A stretch of DNA of 64,000 nucleotides, from positions 23,733-87,732 of the forward strand of contig NZ_QSFA01000007.1 of assembly GCF_003467125.1 (NCBI RefSeq), given 5' to 3'. The DNA is from Megasphaera sp. AM44-1BH. GTDB taxonomy: Bacteria; Bacillota; Negativicutes; Veillonellales; Megasphaeraceae. The notes below the pieces were generated by a model, which worked only from the letters and a program-made list of their open reading frames with translations, had not been told where the DNA came from and ran no database searches. Shown in pieces: positions 35,399 to 43,021 of this stretch. How positions within the stretch are numbered: the stretch's first letter is position 1; each line of letters begins with the position of its first letter. A program made the position numbers and the translations under genes.

Positions 35399-36226
35399 AT
35401 GAAACATGTAGTCAAGACAATTATTACCGTTGCTGCCATTGCTGCCATCAGCGTATTTGCCGCTGGCTGTGGCAGTTCATCCAATTCTGGTTCCGGCAGT
35501 TCCCAGGATAAGAAGCCTGTCAAGGTAGGCGTTACCCAGGGGCTTCATGCGGAAATCATGGAAGAAGTCAAGAAAGAAGCAGCTAAACAGGGAATCGATA
35601 TCCAGGTCGTAGAATTCTCTGATTTTGTTACGCCTGATGCGGCGTTGGATAACGGGGAACTCGGTATGAATTCCTATCAGCATAAACCATTTCTGGACAA
35701 CATGGTACAGAAAAAAGGGTTGAAGCTGAAAGCTATCGGCAAAATCCTCGTAGCGCCTATGGCAGTCTATTCTCATAAATACAAGGATTTGAAAGACCTG
35801 CCAGAAGGAGGCAAGATTGCTATTCCGAACGATCCGAGCAATGGATCCCGTGCCCTTCTTCTTCTGGCAAAGGCCGGACTCATCAAGACGAAAGATGGCG
35901 TAGAATTCCCGGCCATTACAGATATTACAGAAAATCCTAAGAATTATCAGATTGTAGAACTTGACGCGGCCCAACTTCCCCGTTCCCTGGATGATGTCGA
36001 TCTGGCAGCGGTCAATACAAATTATGCGCTGGAAGCAGGACTCAACCCGATGGCAGATTCGCTGTTCCGGGAAGATAAAGATTCGCCTTTTGCGGCTGTA
36101 CTGGTCGTAAGAGAACAGGATGCCGACAATCCGACATACAAGAAGATTGTCCAGATTTATCAGAGCGAACCTATCAAGAAATTCATGGAAGAAAAATACA
36201 AGGGAGCGGTCATTCCGGCATTCTAA
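35399..36226 (+). CDS. metQ: Methionine ABC transporter substrate-binding lipoprotein
   Basis: A 275-residue NlpA/MetQ family lipoprotein. The signal peptide ends in lipobox AAGC (Cys24), followed by a Gly/Ser-rich linker and the mature domain (VKVGVTQGLHAEIMEEVKKE; GELGMNSYQHKPFLD; NYQIVELDAAQLPRSLDDVD). It binds methionine in the periplasm for the MetNI importer. The frame is open upstream to 35309, but that part lies in the riboswitch terminator; the ATG at 35399 has AAAAGGAA and the signal peptide. MetN and MetI are not adjacent. The SAM riboswitch upstream supports methionine. Confidence 0.95.
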   Translation: MKHVVKTIITVAAIAAISVFAAGCGSSSNSGSGSSQDKKPVKVGVTQGLHAEIMEEVKKEAAKQGIDIQVVEFSDFVTPDAALDNGELGMNSYQHKPFLDNMVQKKGLKLKAIGKILVAPMAVYSHKYKDLKDLPEGGKIAIPNDPSNGSRALLLLAKAGLIKTKDGVEFPAITDITENPKNYQIVELDAAQLPRSLDDVDLAAVNTNYALEAGLNPMADSLFREDKDSPFAAVLVVREQDADNPTYKKIVQIYQSEPIKKFMEEKYKGAVIPAF

Positions 36227-36232
36227 ATTCTA

Positions 36233-36262
36233 TTGACACGAGGCCTCCGTATCTGGTATACT
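36233..36262 (+). promoter_or_regulatory. Promoter of the Mn-riboswitch/terC unit
   Basis: TTGACA (36233-36238), 18-base spacer, TATACT (36257-36262), starting right after the metQ stop. Confidence 0.8.
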
Positions 36263-36273
36263 ATTCGCACAAC

Positions 36274-36368
36274 CACATATAGTAGTAAAAGGGAGTAACC
36301 TTTTAGCTGGCGTCAACATGCATGCCCGATTGGGCTGGCGCCTGCGTTGTAACCATTTTACAATAGGT
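36274..36368 (+). ncRNA. yybP-ykoY (manganese) riboswitch
   Basis: The conserved elements are present: AAAAGGGAGTAACCTTTT, then GCTGGCGTCAACATGCATGCC with GGGCTGGCGCC and GCGTTGTAAC. This class senses Mn2+ and typically controls TerC/YkoY exporters or P-type ATPases, matching the gene behind it. A terminator follows; in this class Mn2+ normally favours readthrough. Confidence 0.9.
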
Positions 36369-36418
36369 GAGACTTTTCCATACTGTCCGTCAGACGGCAT
36401 GGGAAAGTCTCATTTTTT
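36368..36418 (+). terminator. Mn-riboswitch expression-platform terminator
   Basis: TGAGACTTTTCC and GGGAAAGTCTCA with an inner GTCCGTCAGAC hairpin and six T. Confidence 0.88.
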
Positions 36419-36448
36419 ATCGTATGTTCATGTAAAGGAGAATACATC

Positions 36449-37156
36449 ATGGAATGGACCTTTGTTTCCTGGGATTTTGTGACGGCCCTCATTTCTATCA
36501 TTATGCTGGATATTCTGCTCGGTGGCGATAATGCTGTCGTCATTGCCATGGCGGCCAATAAGCTGCCGGCGGCTCTGCGCAGAAAAGCCATCCTCATCGG
36601 CACGGGGGGAGCTGTCGTCATCCGCCTGGTTATGACGCTGATTGCCGTATGGCTCCTGACGATTCCCTATCTGCAGGTTCTGGGCGGACTTATCCTGCTG
36701 CCCATTGCTGTAAAATTATTATTGCCGGCAGAGCATAATGAACAGATTAATGCTTCGGATAATCTGATGGGGGCTATCCGGACCATCATCATTGCCGATG
36801 CGGCCATGGGCGTCGATAATGTACTGGCTATTGCCGGAGCCTCTCATGGCAGTTTTCTCCTCGTCGCCTGCGGATTTCTCATCAGTATCCCCATCATCGT
36901 CTGTGGCAGTACGGTCATTGGAAGAGTCATGGACCGCTTTCCTGTTGTACTCTATGGCGGTGCCGGCCTTCTGGGCTGAACGGCGGGTTCTATGATTATG
37001 CATGATAAAATCGTAGGACAGCTGATTATGCAGACGGCTGGCGGCTGGACAGAATTTGTCGTTCCGGCGGCACTGGCCCTTTTCGTCTGTTGTGCAGGAT
37101 ATATTCTTTCAAAATACAAAAAGACTGTCTCGTTAAATCTTGAGAAGCTGTCGTAA
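36449..37156 (+). pseudogene. TerC/YkoY-type Mn exporter interrupted by in-frame TGA
   Basis: The first 176 codons encode a TerC-family membrane protein (LDILLGGDNAVVIAMAANKL; the second repeat IIIADAAMGVDNVLAIAGA), with the metal-site acidic residues in GGDNA and GVDNV. Codon 177 is TGA (36977-36979), where family members usually have Trp (LLGW-TAG). Reading on in the same frame gives 58 more sensible codons (TAGSMIMHDKIVGQLI to a hydrophobic last helix ALALFVCCAGY) before TAA at 37156. The total of about 235 residues fits the family. It is therefore a nonsense mutation, a sequencing error or readthrough. AAAGGAG precedes the start. A 176-residue protein could still be made. Confidence 0.82.
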
Positions 37157-37966
37157 GCACGGTTCAATCTGGATTCCTTCACGGGCGTCGGAACCGGCCT
37201 GACGGGTATAATCAAGGGCATAGGACAGGAAATCGAGAGACAGGCGCATGGCCATGTGAATGGAATGATTCCGGAGCAGTGCGCCTGTTAGGACGCTGGC
37301 GAATAAATCGTTCAGGCCATCGATACATTTCCGCGTGCGGTGAATCCGGCATTCATCATAGGTGTGGGTAAGGCCGTCAAAACTGACGCTGTTTATCTTT
37401 ATATCTGATGCGGGAATACGGGTAATCACGATATACCGCGGCCCCAGTGAGGAGAGCAGATGACACAGCCGGAGAACGTCCTTCAAGGAAGGAGAAGATG
37501 GGACAACTGGTGTCCCGGTCAGCATACAGGCTTCCATCAGCGTAGGTGTAATGACCGTGGCCTGCCGTATAAGGCTGCGCATGTTTTCAATCATATCCGG
37601 TGTATAAGACGGAAGAGGATGGTCGTCGAATGACATGACCGGATCGATGACGACGAGAGTATCTTCGTCAGAAAAACGGCTGATGGCTTCCCTGACAATC
37701 TGAATTTGTTGGAAATCTGATAAAAAGCCACTGTAAATAGCCTGATAGGAACAGCCGATTTCCTCCCATTTCTCCATGAATAAACGTGTATCTGGCAATA
37801 CATCCGAACTATAACAGGTGGGATAGGTTATATTATTACTCGACAAGGATGTCGGCAGGGGACAGACTTGAAATCCCATGGCAGAAATAACCGGTACGAC
37901 AGCAGTAAGCGAGCATCGGCCAAAAGAGCATAAATCATGGATAGCCAGTACGCGCTTGGTAAACAT
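37133..37966 (-). CDS. Pyridoxal/pyridoxamine kinase-like protein with altered motifs
   Basis: A 277-residue member of the PdxK/PdxY ribokinase fold. The N-terminal AIHDLCSFGRCSLTAVVPVIS and QVCPLPTSLSS are clearly PdxY-like. Several functional motifs differ: the anion-hole GTGD reads GLND in CIDGLNDLFASVLTGALL, VMGD reads VMSFDDH, and TPN reads TPT. The catalytic Asp is kept. It may be a weak kinase, act on another compound, or be a binding protein. The start at 37966 lies eight bases from GGAGG; earlier starts do not. Its end overlaps the tail of the terC reading frame. Confidence 0.8.
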   Translation of the reverse strand: MFTKRVLAIHDLCSFGRCSLTAVVPVISAMGFQVCPLPTSLSSNNITYPTCYSSDVLPDTRLFMEKWEEIGCSYQAIYSGFLSDFQQIQIVREAISRFSDEDTLVVIDPVMSFDDHPLPSYTPDMIENMRSLIRQATVITPTLMEACMLTGTPVVPSSPSLKDVLRLCHLLSSLGPRYIVITRIPASDIKINSVSFDGLTHTYDECRIHRTRKCIDGLNDLFASVLTGALLRNHSIHMAMRLSLDFLSYALDYTRQAGSDAREGIQIEPCLRQLLKI

Positions 37967-38132
37967 GATCATCACCTCCGGGAATAACATATTATACTTA
38001 TTGTATATGATACGCTGCATGAATACAAGCTCTAACTATTAATTTATGCGTTTTAGGGATGAGCGGGTCATATATAGGAAAAACCAAAGCTCTGTAGTAT
38101 ACTAAAAGAAAAAAGGTACGGGAGGGATTGGC

Positions 38133-38594
38133 ATGAAAATTATTGATGGAACGCAGCGGCTTCCTGAATTAAAGAAGCTGATTGTGGAATATACCGATTC
38201 TCTGCACATGGATCTGAGCTTTCAGAATTTGTCGGATGAGCTGGCCCATCTGGAACAACGCTATGTACCGCCTTACGGGCGCATCTATGCGGCTGTGGCC
38301 GATGACGGGATGGTTATCGGTTGTGTTGCCTATCACTGTCATGATGACCGCCGGTGCGAAATGAAACGCCTGTACGTAAAACCGGCATACCGTCATCTTC
38401 ATGCCGGCCGCATGCTCGTAGAGCAGATTGTCCGGCAGGCCCGCGCGGACGGATATAAAGAAATGGTGCTGGATTCGTTCACCGATACGATGAAGAGCGC
38501 CATCCATACGTATGAACGGTTCGGGTTTACAGAAATCCCGGCGTATTACCACAATCCTATGCCCAATGTGATTTATCTGAAAAAAGACCTGTAA
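38133..38594 (+). CDS. GNAT-family N-acetyltransferase
   Basis: A 153-residue acetyltransferase. The core shows IGCVAYHCHDDRRCEMKRLY followed by VKPAYRHLHAGRMLVEQIV, where R-H-L-H-A-G forms the acetyl-CoA loop, and the late segment ERFGFTEIPAYYHNPMPNVIYLKK, as in GNAT proteins near YhhY/ElaA types. The substrate is unknown. GGGAGGG precedes the ATG. TATACT lies at 38098-38103. It is monocistronic, with a terminator behind. Confidence 0.85.
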   Translation: MKIIDGTQRLPELKKLIVEYTDSLHMDLSFQNLSDELAHLEQRYVPPYGRIYAAVADDGMVIGCVAYHCHDDRRCEMKRLYVKPAYRHLHAGRMLVEQIVRQARADGYKEMVLDSFTDTMKSAIHTYERFGFTEIPAYYHNPMPNVIYLKKDL

Positions 38595-38598
38595 TAAT

Positions 38599-38645
38599 AA
38601 AAGCCGAAGCAAGATGGGAAAATGCTCATCTTGCTTCGGCTTTTA
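38599..38645. terminator. Bidirectional terminator
   Basis: AAAAGCCGAAGCAAGATG and CATCTTGCTTCGGCTTTT, a long perfect stem between convergent GNAT and desulfidase genes. Confidence 0.92.
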
Positions 38646-38689
38646 TGTTTGTGTAAATTCTTTTGTTTTCAAAAGCTGTCTGAAACGTT

Positions 38690-39994
38690 TCAGGTATCGA
38701 GCTTGTTTTTGTGGAGCATGATCTGCAGGATTTCCTTATCGGTCTGTTCCATTCCCTTTTTAGCCAGTTCGCCAATGTTGCGGATGGATTCATCGGGATT
38801 GTTGCTGACCAGGCCTTCACTGCCGGTTACGCGGATATTGTGCAGACTGAGCATGACAGCCCGGCAGGCGGCATCGCAGGCAGTGGCCACTTTCAGGGTG
38901 CAGCTGTTTCCGGCGCCGTCACATACCATGCCGATATGGTCGCCGGTCATATTGGAAATCGTGTCCTGTACGTCCTGGAATTTGCCACCCAGAAGCCAGA
39001 CCATCCCCGTAGCGGCACCCATAGCAGCCGTGCCGCAGGCACAGAGAGCTGACAGTTTGGGGAGAAAACTGTGGATGTAGATGGCCGTCATGTGGGACAT
39101 GGTAAGGGCACGGATAAGCTGTTCTTTGGATGCTTTTACTTTCTGGGCCGTTACGACGACAGGAATGGTGGCGGTAATGCCCTGGTTACCGGAACCGGAA
39201 TTGGTCATGGCCGGAAGCGGGGCACCTCCCATGCGGGCGTCAGATGCTCCGGCTGTTTTCATGATAATCGTATCCTGCAGGGCATTGCTCAGGAAGCCCG
39301 TGTGGATTTCTGATTTCATCGTATAGCCGATGCAGTGGCCGTATTTTTCGGAAAGACCGACTTTGGACAATTCTTCATTCAATTTGGCGGCTTCTTCCAT
39401 GAAGCGGATATCGCCAATGGGGCATTCCGTTGCAAACTGATAGACGTCCTTTAATGTCAGGTTGTTCAGGAACTGTTCTTCCGGGGAGACTTCGTCGCTC
39501 TTCATGGGCGGTGCTTCAAAGAGGACGGCATCGTCTTTTTCAATACGCACGACATTGGTGTGATCGTCGGCAATGCAGACCCGTGCCGTATGACCGCCGC
39601 CATAGACTTTGGCTTCGGAATAGAGAACGTTGGGTACGTCAGCGATATCGACGGATACGAGCTTGTCAGCGACCATCTTTTTGCCTTTCCGTACGACTTC
39701 GGGAGACAAGCGTTTCAGTACCTGCAGACCGCCTTTAGGGTCACCGCCCAGCGCACCGACAGCTGCCGCAATGTACAGCCCCGGTGTTTCCGTTCCCGGT
39801 ACGATGACGGCCATACCGTTTTTCATCATATTCGCCGATACCCTTGCTTCGATTTTCTCTACGGGCTGGCCCAGCTTTTCTGCGGCTACAGCCGATGCGT
39901 AGGCAAGAGATATCGGCTCCGTACACCCTGTGGCAGGTTTAACTTCTTTGTGCAGACAATCGACCATCTTTTTCCACATTTCTTCTAATTCCAT
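38690..39994 (-). CDS. L-cysteine desulfidase family protein (UPF0597/CyuA-like)
   Basis: A 434-residue enzyme of the UPF0597 family, related to the alpha domain of L-serine dehydratase and to CdsB/CyuA. It should bind a [4Fe-4S] cluster and degrade L-cysteine to pyruvate, ammonia and sulfide. Conserved cysteines are Cys24 in KPATGCTEP and those in LCACGTA and MVCDGAGNSCTLKV; SGSGNQGITATIPV is another family motif. Length is normal. AAAGGAG precedes the ATG. Monocistronic under a good promoter. With the gamma-lyases it points to sulfur amino acid breakdown. Confidence 0.9.
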   Translation of the reverse strand: MELEEMWKKMVDCLHKEVKPATGCTEPISLAYASAVAAEKLGQPVEKIEARVSANMMKNGMAVIVPGTETPGLYIAAAVGALGGDPKGGLQVLKRLSPEVVRKGKKMVADKLVSVDIADVPNVLYSEAKVYGGGHTARVCIADDHTNVVRIEKDDAVLFEAPPMKSDEVSPEEQFLNNLTLKDVYQFATECPIGDIRFMEEAAKLNEELSKVGLSEKYGHCIGYTMKSEIHTGFLSNALQDTIIMKTAGASDARMGGAPLPAMTNSGSGNQGITATIPVVVTAQKVKASKEQLIRALTMSHMTAIYIHSFLPKLSALCACGTAAMGAATGMVWLLGGKFQDVQDTISNMTGDHIGMVCDGAGNSCTLKVATACDAACRAVMLSLHNIRVTGSEGLVSNNPDESIRNIGELAKKGMEQTDKEILQIMLHKNKLDT

Positions 39995-40048
39995 GCAAAT
40001 CGTCTCCTTTATAAAAACAAAATTTTAAGATAGACTTATCCTAAGAAA

Positions 40049-40077
40049 ATTATAAGGCAATCGGAAGACAATGTAAA
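40049..40077 (-). promoter_or_regulatory. Promoter of the cysteine desulfidase gene
   Basis: TTTACA (40077-40072), 17 bases, TATAAT (40054-40049) on the minus strand, 55 bases before the start. Confidence 0.78.
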
Positions 40078-40159
40078 TATTTAAAGAAATTAGAATTATA
40101 TTCAATAAATTGCACGATATGGAAGAATATATCCTGTATCCGTTGTGGCATACTCCATC

Positions 40160-40188
40160 TTGACAACCATTTCAAATAGCGTTAAGAT
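40160..40188 (+). promoter_or_regulatory. Promoter upstream of aspartase
   Basis: TTGACA (40160-40165), 17 bases, TAAGAT (40183-40188). The transcript would begin about 160 bases before aspA. Confidence 0.7.
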
Positions 40189-40215
40189 ATAGCTAAATTT
40201 CATAGGACATGCGGC

Positions 40216-40254
40216 AAAGGCGCTGTTGGACATAAATCCGGCAGCGCCTTTTGC
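40216..40254 (+). terminator. Attenuator-like terminator in the aspA leader
   Basis: AAAGGCGCTGTTGGA and TCCGGCAGCGCCTTTT form a 15-pair stem with a six-base loop and a short T run, located between promoter and aspA. It would stop most transcripts unless regulated. Confidence 0.7.
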
Positions 40255-40355
40255 TATGCTGATTCCTAGGAAATATGGATTCATAAATTTTCATTTATTT
40301 TTTTATCATAATCATTGCATACTGTATACAACAGTGCGTGACCAGGAGGGGTATC

Positions 40356-41783
40356 ATGAGAACAGAACATGATTTTTTGGGAGAAATGAATGTGCCGGAT
40401 GATGTATATTATGGCGTACAGACCATGCGTGCTATGGAAAATTTCCATATTACAGGCAATCATCTCGACCCGGATTTCATCCATGCCATGGCGCTGGTCA
40501 AAAAAGCAGCTGCGCTGGCCAACATGAAAACAGGCCGTCTGCCGAAGAAAATCGGCACAGCCCTTGTGCAGGCCGCCGATGAAATCCTGGCGGGAAAATG
40601 GCTGGATCAGTTCCCTGTCGATCCGATTCAGGGTGGTGCCGGCACATCGGTCAATATGAATATGAACGAAGTGCTCTGCAACCGCGCACTGGAAATCCTG
40701 GGCCAGCCCAAGGGACGCTATGATATCGTATCGCCGAATAATCATGCAAATATGGCCCAATCTACAAACGACGTATTTCCTACGAGTATGAAGGTCTGCC
40801 TCATCCTGAAAGGCAAAAAACTGAATGATGCACTGCGGGCATTGGAACTGGCGCTTCTCGATAAAGAGGAAGCCTTTAAAGATGTCATCAAAATGGGCCG
40901 GACACACCTGCAGGATGCGGTCCCGGTGACACTGGGCCAGGAAATGGGCGCCTATGCATCAGCCGTACATCGCGGTCGCAAACGGATCAAACGGTCTCTT
41001 GAAGGTGTACATACCATCAATATGGGCGGCACTGCCGTCGGTACGGGCCTCAATGCCGAATCGCAGTATATCCGCGGTGTGGCCAAAGAATTGTCGGGAC
41101 TTACGGGCGAACTGTTTACGACGGCCAGCAATCTCATCGACATGACCAATAATACGGACGGATTTGCCGAAGTATCGTCGGCCATGAAATGCACGGCTCT
41201 GGTGCTGATTAAAATGGCAAATGACTTCCGCCTCATGGCATCGGGCCCGCGCTGTGGCCTCAATGAACTGAAACTGCCAGCCCGTCAGCCCGGTTCGTCC
41301 ATCATGCCGGGGAAAGTCAATCCGGTCATGGCAGAAGTGCTCGACCAGGCCTGCTATCAGGTCATCGGCAACGATCTGGCCGTCACCTTCGCTTCGGAAA
41401 ACGGCCAGTTTGAACTCAACGTCATGGAACCGGTCATGGCATATAATCTTTTCAGTGCCATGCAGTGCCTGACGAATGCCATTCATGCGTTCATCGATAA
41501 ACTGCTGAAGGGACTGGAAGCCAACCGCAGCCAGTGCCAGTACTGGGTAGATCACAGTGTCGGCATCATCACGGCACTGCTGCCACATATCGGCTATGAA
41601 AAAGCGTCCTTCCTGGCACGGGAAGCTTATGCGACCAAACGGCCCGTACGGGATATTATCCGGGAACATCACATCCTTACGGAAGAACAGATGGAACATA
41701 TCCTGTCCCCATGGGAAATGACGACGCCGGGAATTGCCGGTGCGGCCTGGATGGAAGCTTCTCAGCGTAAAATCAGCGGCTGA
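40356..41783 (+). CDS. aspA: Aspartate ammonia-lyase
   Basis: A 475-residue aspartase/fumarase superfamily enzyme converting aspartate to fumarate and ammonia. The catalytic-loop signature GSSIMPGKVNPVMAEV is intact; TSVNMNMNEV and MGRTHLQDAVPVTLGQE are the other conserved regions. The N-terminus RTEHDFLGEMNVPDDVYYG favours aspartase over fumarase. The frame opens at a GTG (40338), but the ATG at 40356 has AGGAGGGG four bases upstream. It feeds fumarate into anaerobic reductive metabolism. The leader contains a terminator hairpin. Confidence 0.94.
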   Translation: MRTEHDFLGEMNVPDDVYYGVQTMRAMENFHITGNHLDPDFIHAMALVKKAAALANMKTGRLPKKIGTALVQAADEILAGKWLDQFPVDPIQGGAGTSVNMNMNEVLCNRALEILGQPKGRYDIVSPNNHANMAQSTNDVFPTSMKVCLILKGKKLNDALRALELALLDKEEAFKDVIKMGRTHLQDAVPVTLGQEMGAYASAVHRGRKRIKRSLEGVHTINMGGTAVGTGLNAESQYIRGVAKELSGLTGELFTTASNLIDMTNNTDGFAEVSSAMKCTALVLIKMANDFRLMASGPRCGLNELKLPARQPGSSIMPGKVNPVMAEVLDQACYQVIGNDLAVTFASENGQFELNVMEPVMAYNLFSAMQCLTNAIHAFIDKLLKGLEANRSQCQYWVDHSVGIITALLPHIGYEKASFLAREAYATKRPVRDIIREHHILTEEQMEHILSPWEMTTPGIAGAAWMEASQRKISG

Positions 41784-42389
41784 TTATCGTTCGATGTCTG
41801 TCGGGATACGTTTGTACGGCATTTTTTCCAGAATCTGGTCCATGGCCCGTCCCAGGATTTCATTAGGATCGTTGAGGATAGAGGCTTCATCCCGTTCTGA
41901 GCCGCGGGAACTATAGCTCTTTAGTGTCTGGTCTTTGGCATTGTAAGCGTATACCCGCAGGTCATACCAGCATTCTGTGAAAAATTCGTCATCATCGTAC
42001 CAGCCGCGGTATGCGTGATACTGCCGCCAGACCCAGGTGCGCACGACCGGTACGAGGACGATATCCGCCTTGTACGATCCGGCCAGTTTTTGCATCGTAT
42101 CTTCTGTAATATCTTCCGGAGAGATGGTTTCTGTTGCAGACAGACGGTCCCAGTAGGGAAGGCGGAAGGGCTGGCGCAGACGCTGCTCCATGAAACGGAC
42201 GGGGTAGCCGCTTTGTGTCGTGCGGACCAGAAGGACCGTCCGTTCGTTGTCAAAGCGTACCGTATCCGCTGCCGGCTGGCTGGCCAAAGCTGGTGTGGCG
42301 GCTGCAGGTGATGAACTGGCCGTATCTGCGGCAAAGGATACACCTGCTAACGTAACGAGCAGGATGAGGAAGAAACATATCTTTTTCAT
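41784..42389 (-). CDS. Exported protein of unknown function
   Basis: A 201-residue protein I do not recognise. A signal peptide is clear (MKKICFFLILLVTLAGVSFA with cleavage near AADT). An Ala/Ser/Pro-rich linker (25-45) leads to a compact domain rich in Trp, Tyr and Arg (PVVRTWVWRQYHAYRGWYDD), ending in a helical part (NEILGRAMDQILEKM). There is no lipobox and no further membrane helix, so it should be periplasmic. AGGAGG precedes the ATG. It starts immediately after the aspA stop on the opposite strand. The pattern KADIVLVPVVRTW suggests a small alpha/beta domain. Confidence 0.75.
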   Translation of the reverse strand: MKKICFFLILLVTLAGVSFAADTASSSPAAATPALASQPAADTVRFDNERTVLLVRTTQSGYPVRFMEQRLRQPFRLPYWDRLSATETISPEDITEDTMQKLAGSYKADIVLVPVVRTWVWRQYHAYRGWYDDDEFFTECWYDLRVYAYNAKDQTLKSYSSRGSERDEASILNDPNEILGRAMDQILEKMPYKRIPTDIER

Positions 42390-42618
42390 AAGGCAGGACC
42401 TCCTTGGTTTACGGGATTTTTCTTCATTATACTACAAATTTCAGCAAAAGTAAGACAAAATGAAATTTGAAATAACGAGAGGGAATGCATTACAATTCTA
42501 AGATTCTATGAATACAGGACGTTAATTATTAATGAGAATATCCGAATAATCAATATTAATAATTTTAAGTTTAACGTTTCGATACGTGCTTTTTTAAAGA
42601 TAAGAAGAAAAAAACTTC

Positions 42619-42647
42619 TTGACTTTCTCATACACCGTGCGTATAAT
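42619..42647 (+). promoter_or_regulatory. Promoter of the T-box/BASS unit
   Basis: TTGACT (42619-42624), 17-base spacer, TATAAT (42642-42647), some 30 bases before the T-box. The stretch 42390-42618 is AT-rich and shows no gene. Confidence 0.85.
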
Positions 42648-42675
42648 AAGCATCAACAAATCCACAGACACAGTG

Positions 42676-42942
42676 TTGACTGGGAGTAGTAAGGGTATTC
42701 CCCCATGACAGAGACCCGTTGCAGGCTGAGAGACGGGATGGGCAGATACCGTGAAGTCACCCATGAGCAGCTGCCCGAACGCTTTGCAAGTAGACGCAGC
42801 CGGAAGACCACCGTTATCGGGTCAGGCATTGCAAGGAGCGGGGGCTCCGGAGATGCACAGAGGGGTCGTTACGACAATAAGAGTGGTACCGCAGAGCTAT
42901 ACGCTTTGTCTCTTTTACAGAGGCAAAGCGTGTTTTTTTTAT
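42676..42942 (+). ncRNA. T-box leader, probable valine specifier (GUC)
   Basis: A complete T-box. Stem I base pairs TGGG (42681-42684) with CCCA; the specifier loop has AGTAGTAA on the 5' side and GTGAAGTCA on the 3' side, giving GTC (42756-42758) as specifier. Inner stems are GGTAT/ATACC, CCCAT/ATGGG and CCCGT/ACGGG with a distal loop. The T-box sequence AAGAGTGGTACCGCAG is at 42879-42894; its UGGU bulge fits a tRNA with discriminator A, as in tRNA-Val. The terminator is ACGCTTTG/CAAAGCGT plus eight T (42901-42940). Confidence 0.9.
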
Positions 42943-43021
42943 AAAAGTCGGAGCAGCTGCAGGATTTGTTATTGGGGTATAGTTATGTTTTCATTCGTAC
43001 AGTATCATCGGGGGGATTTAT

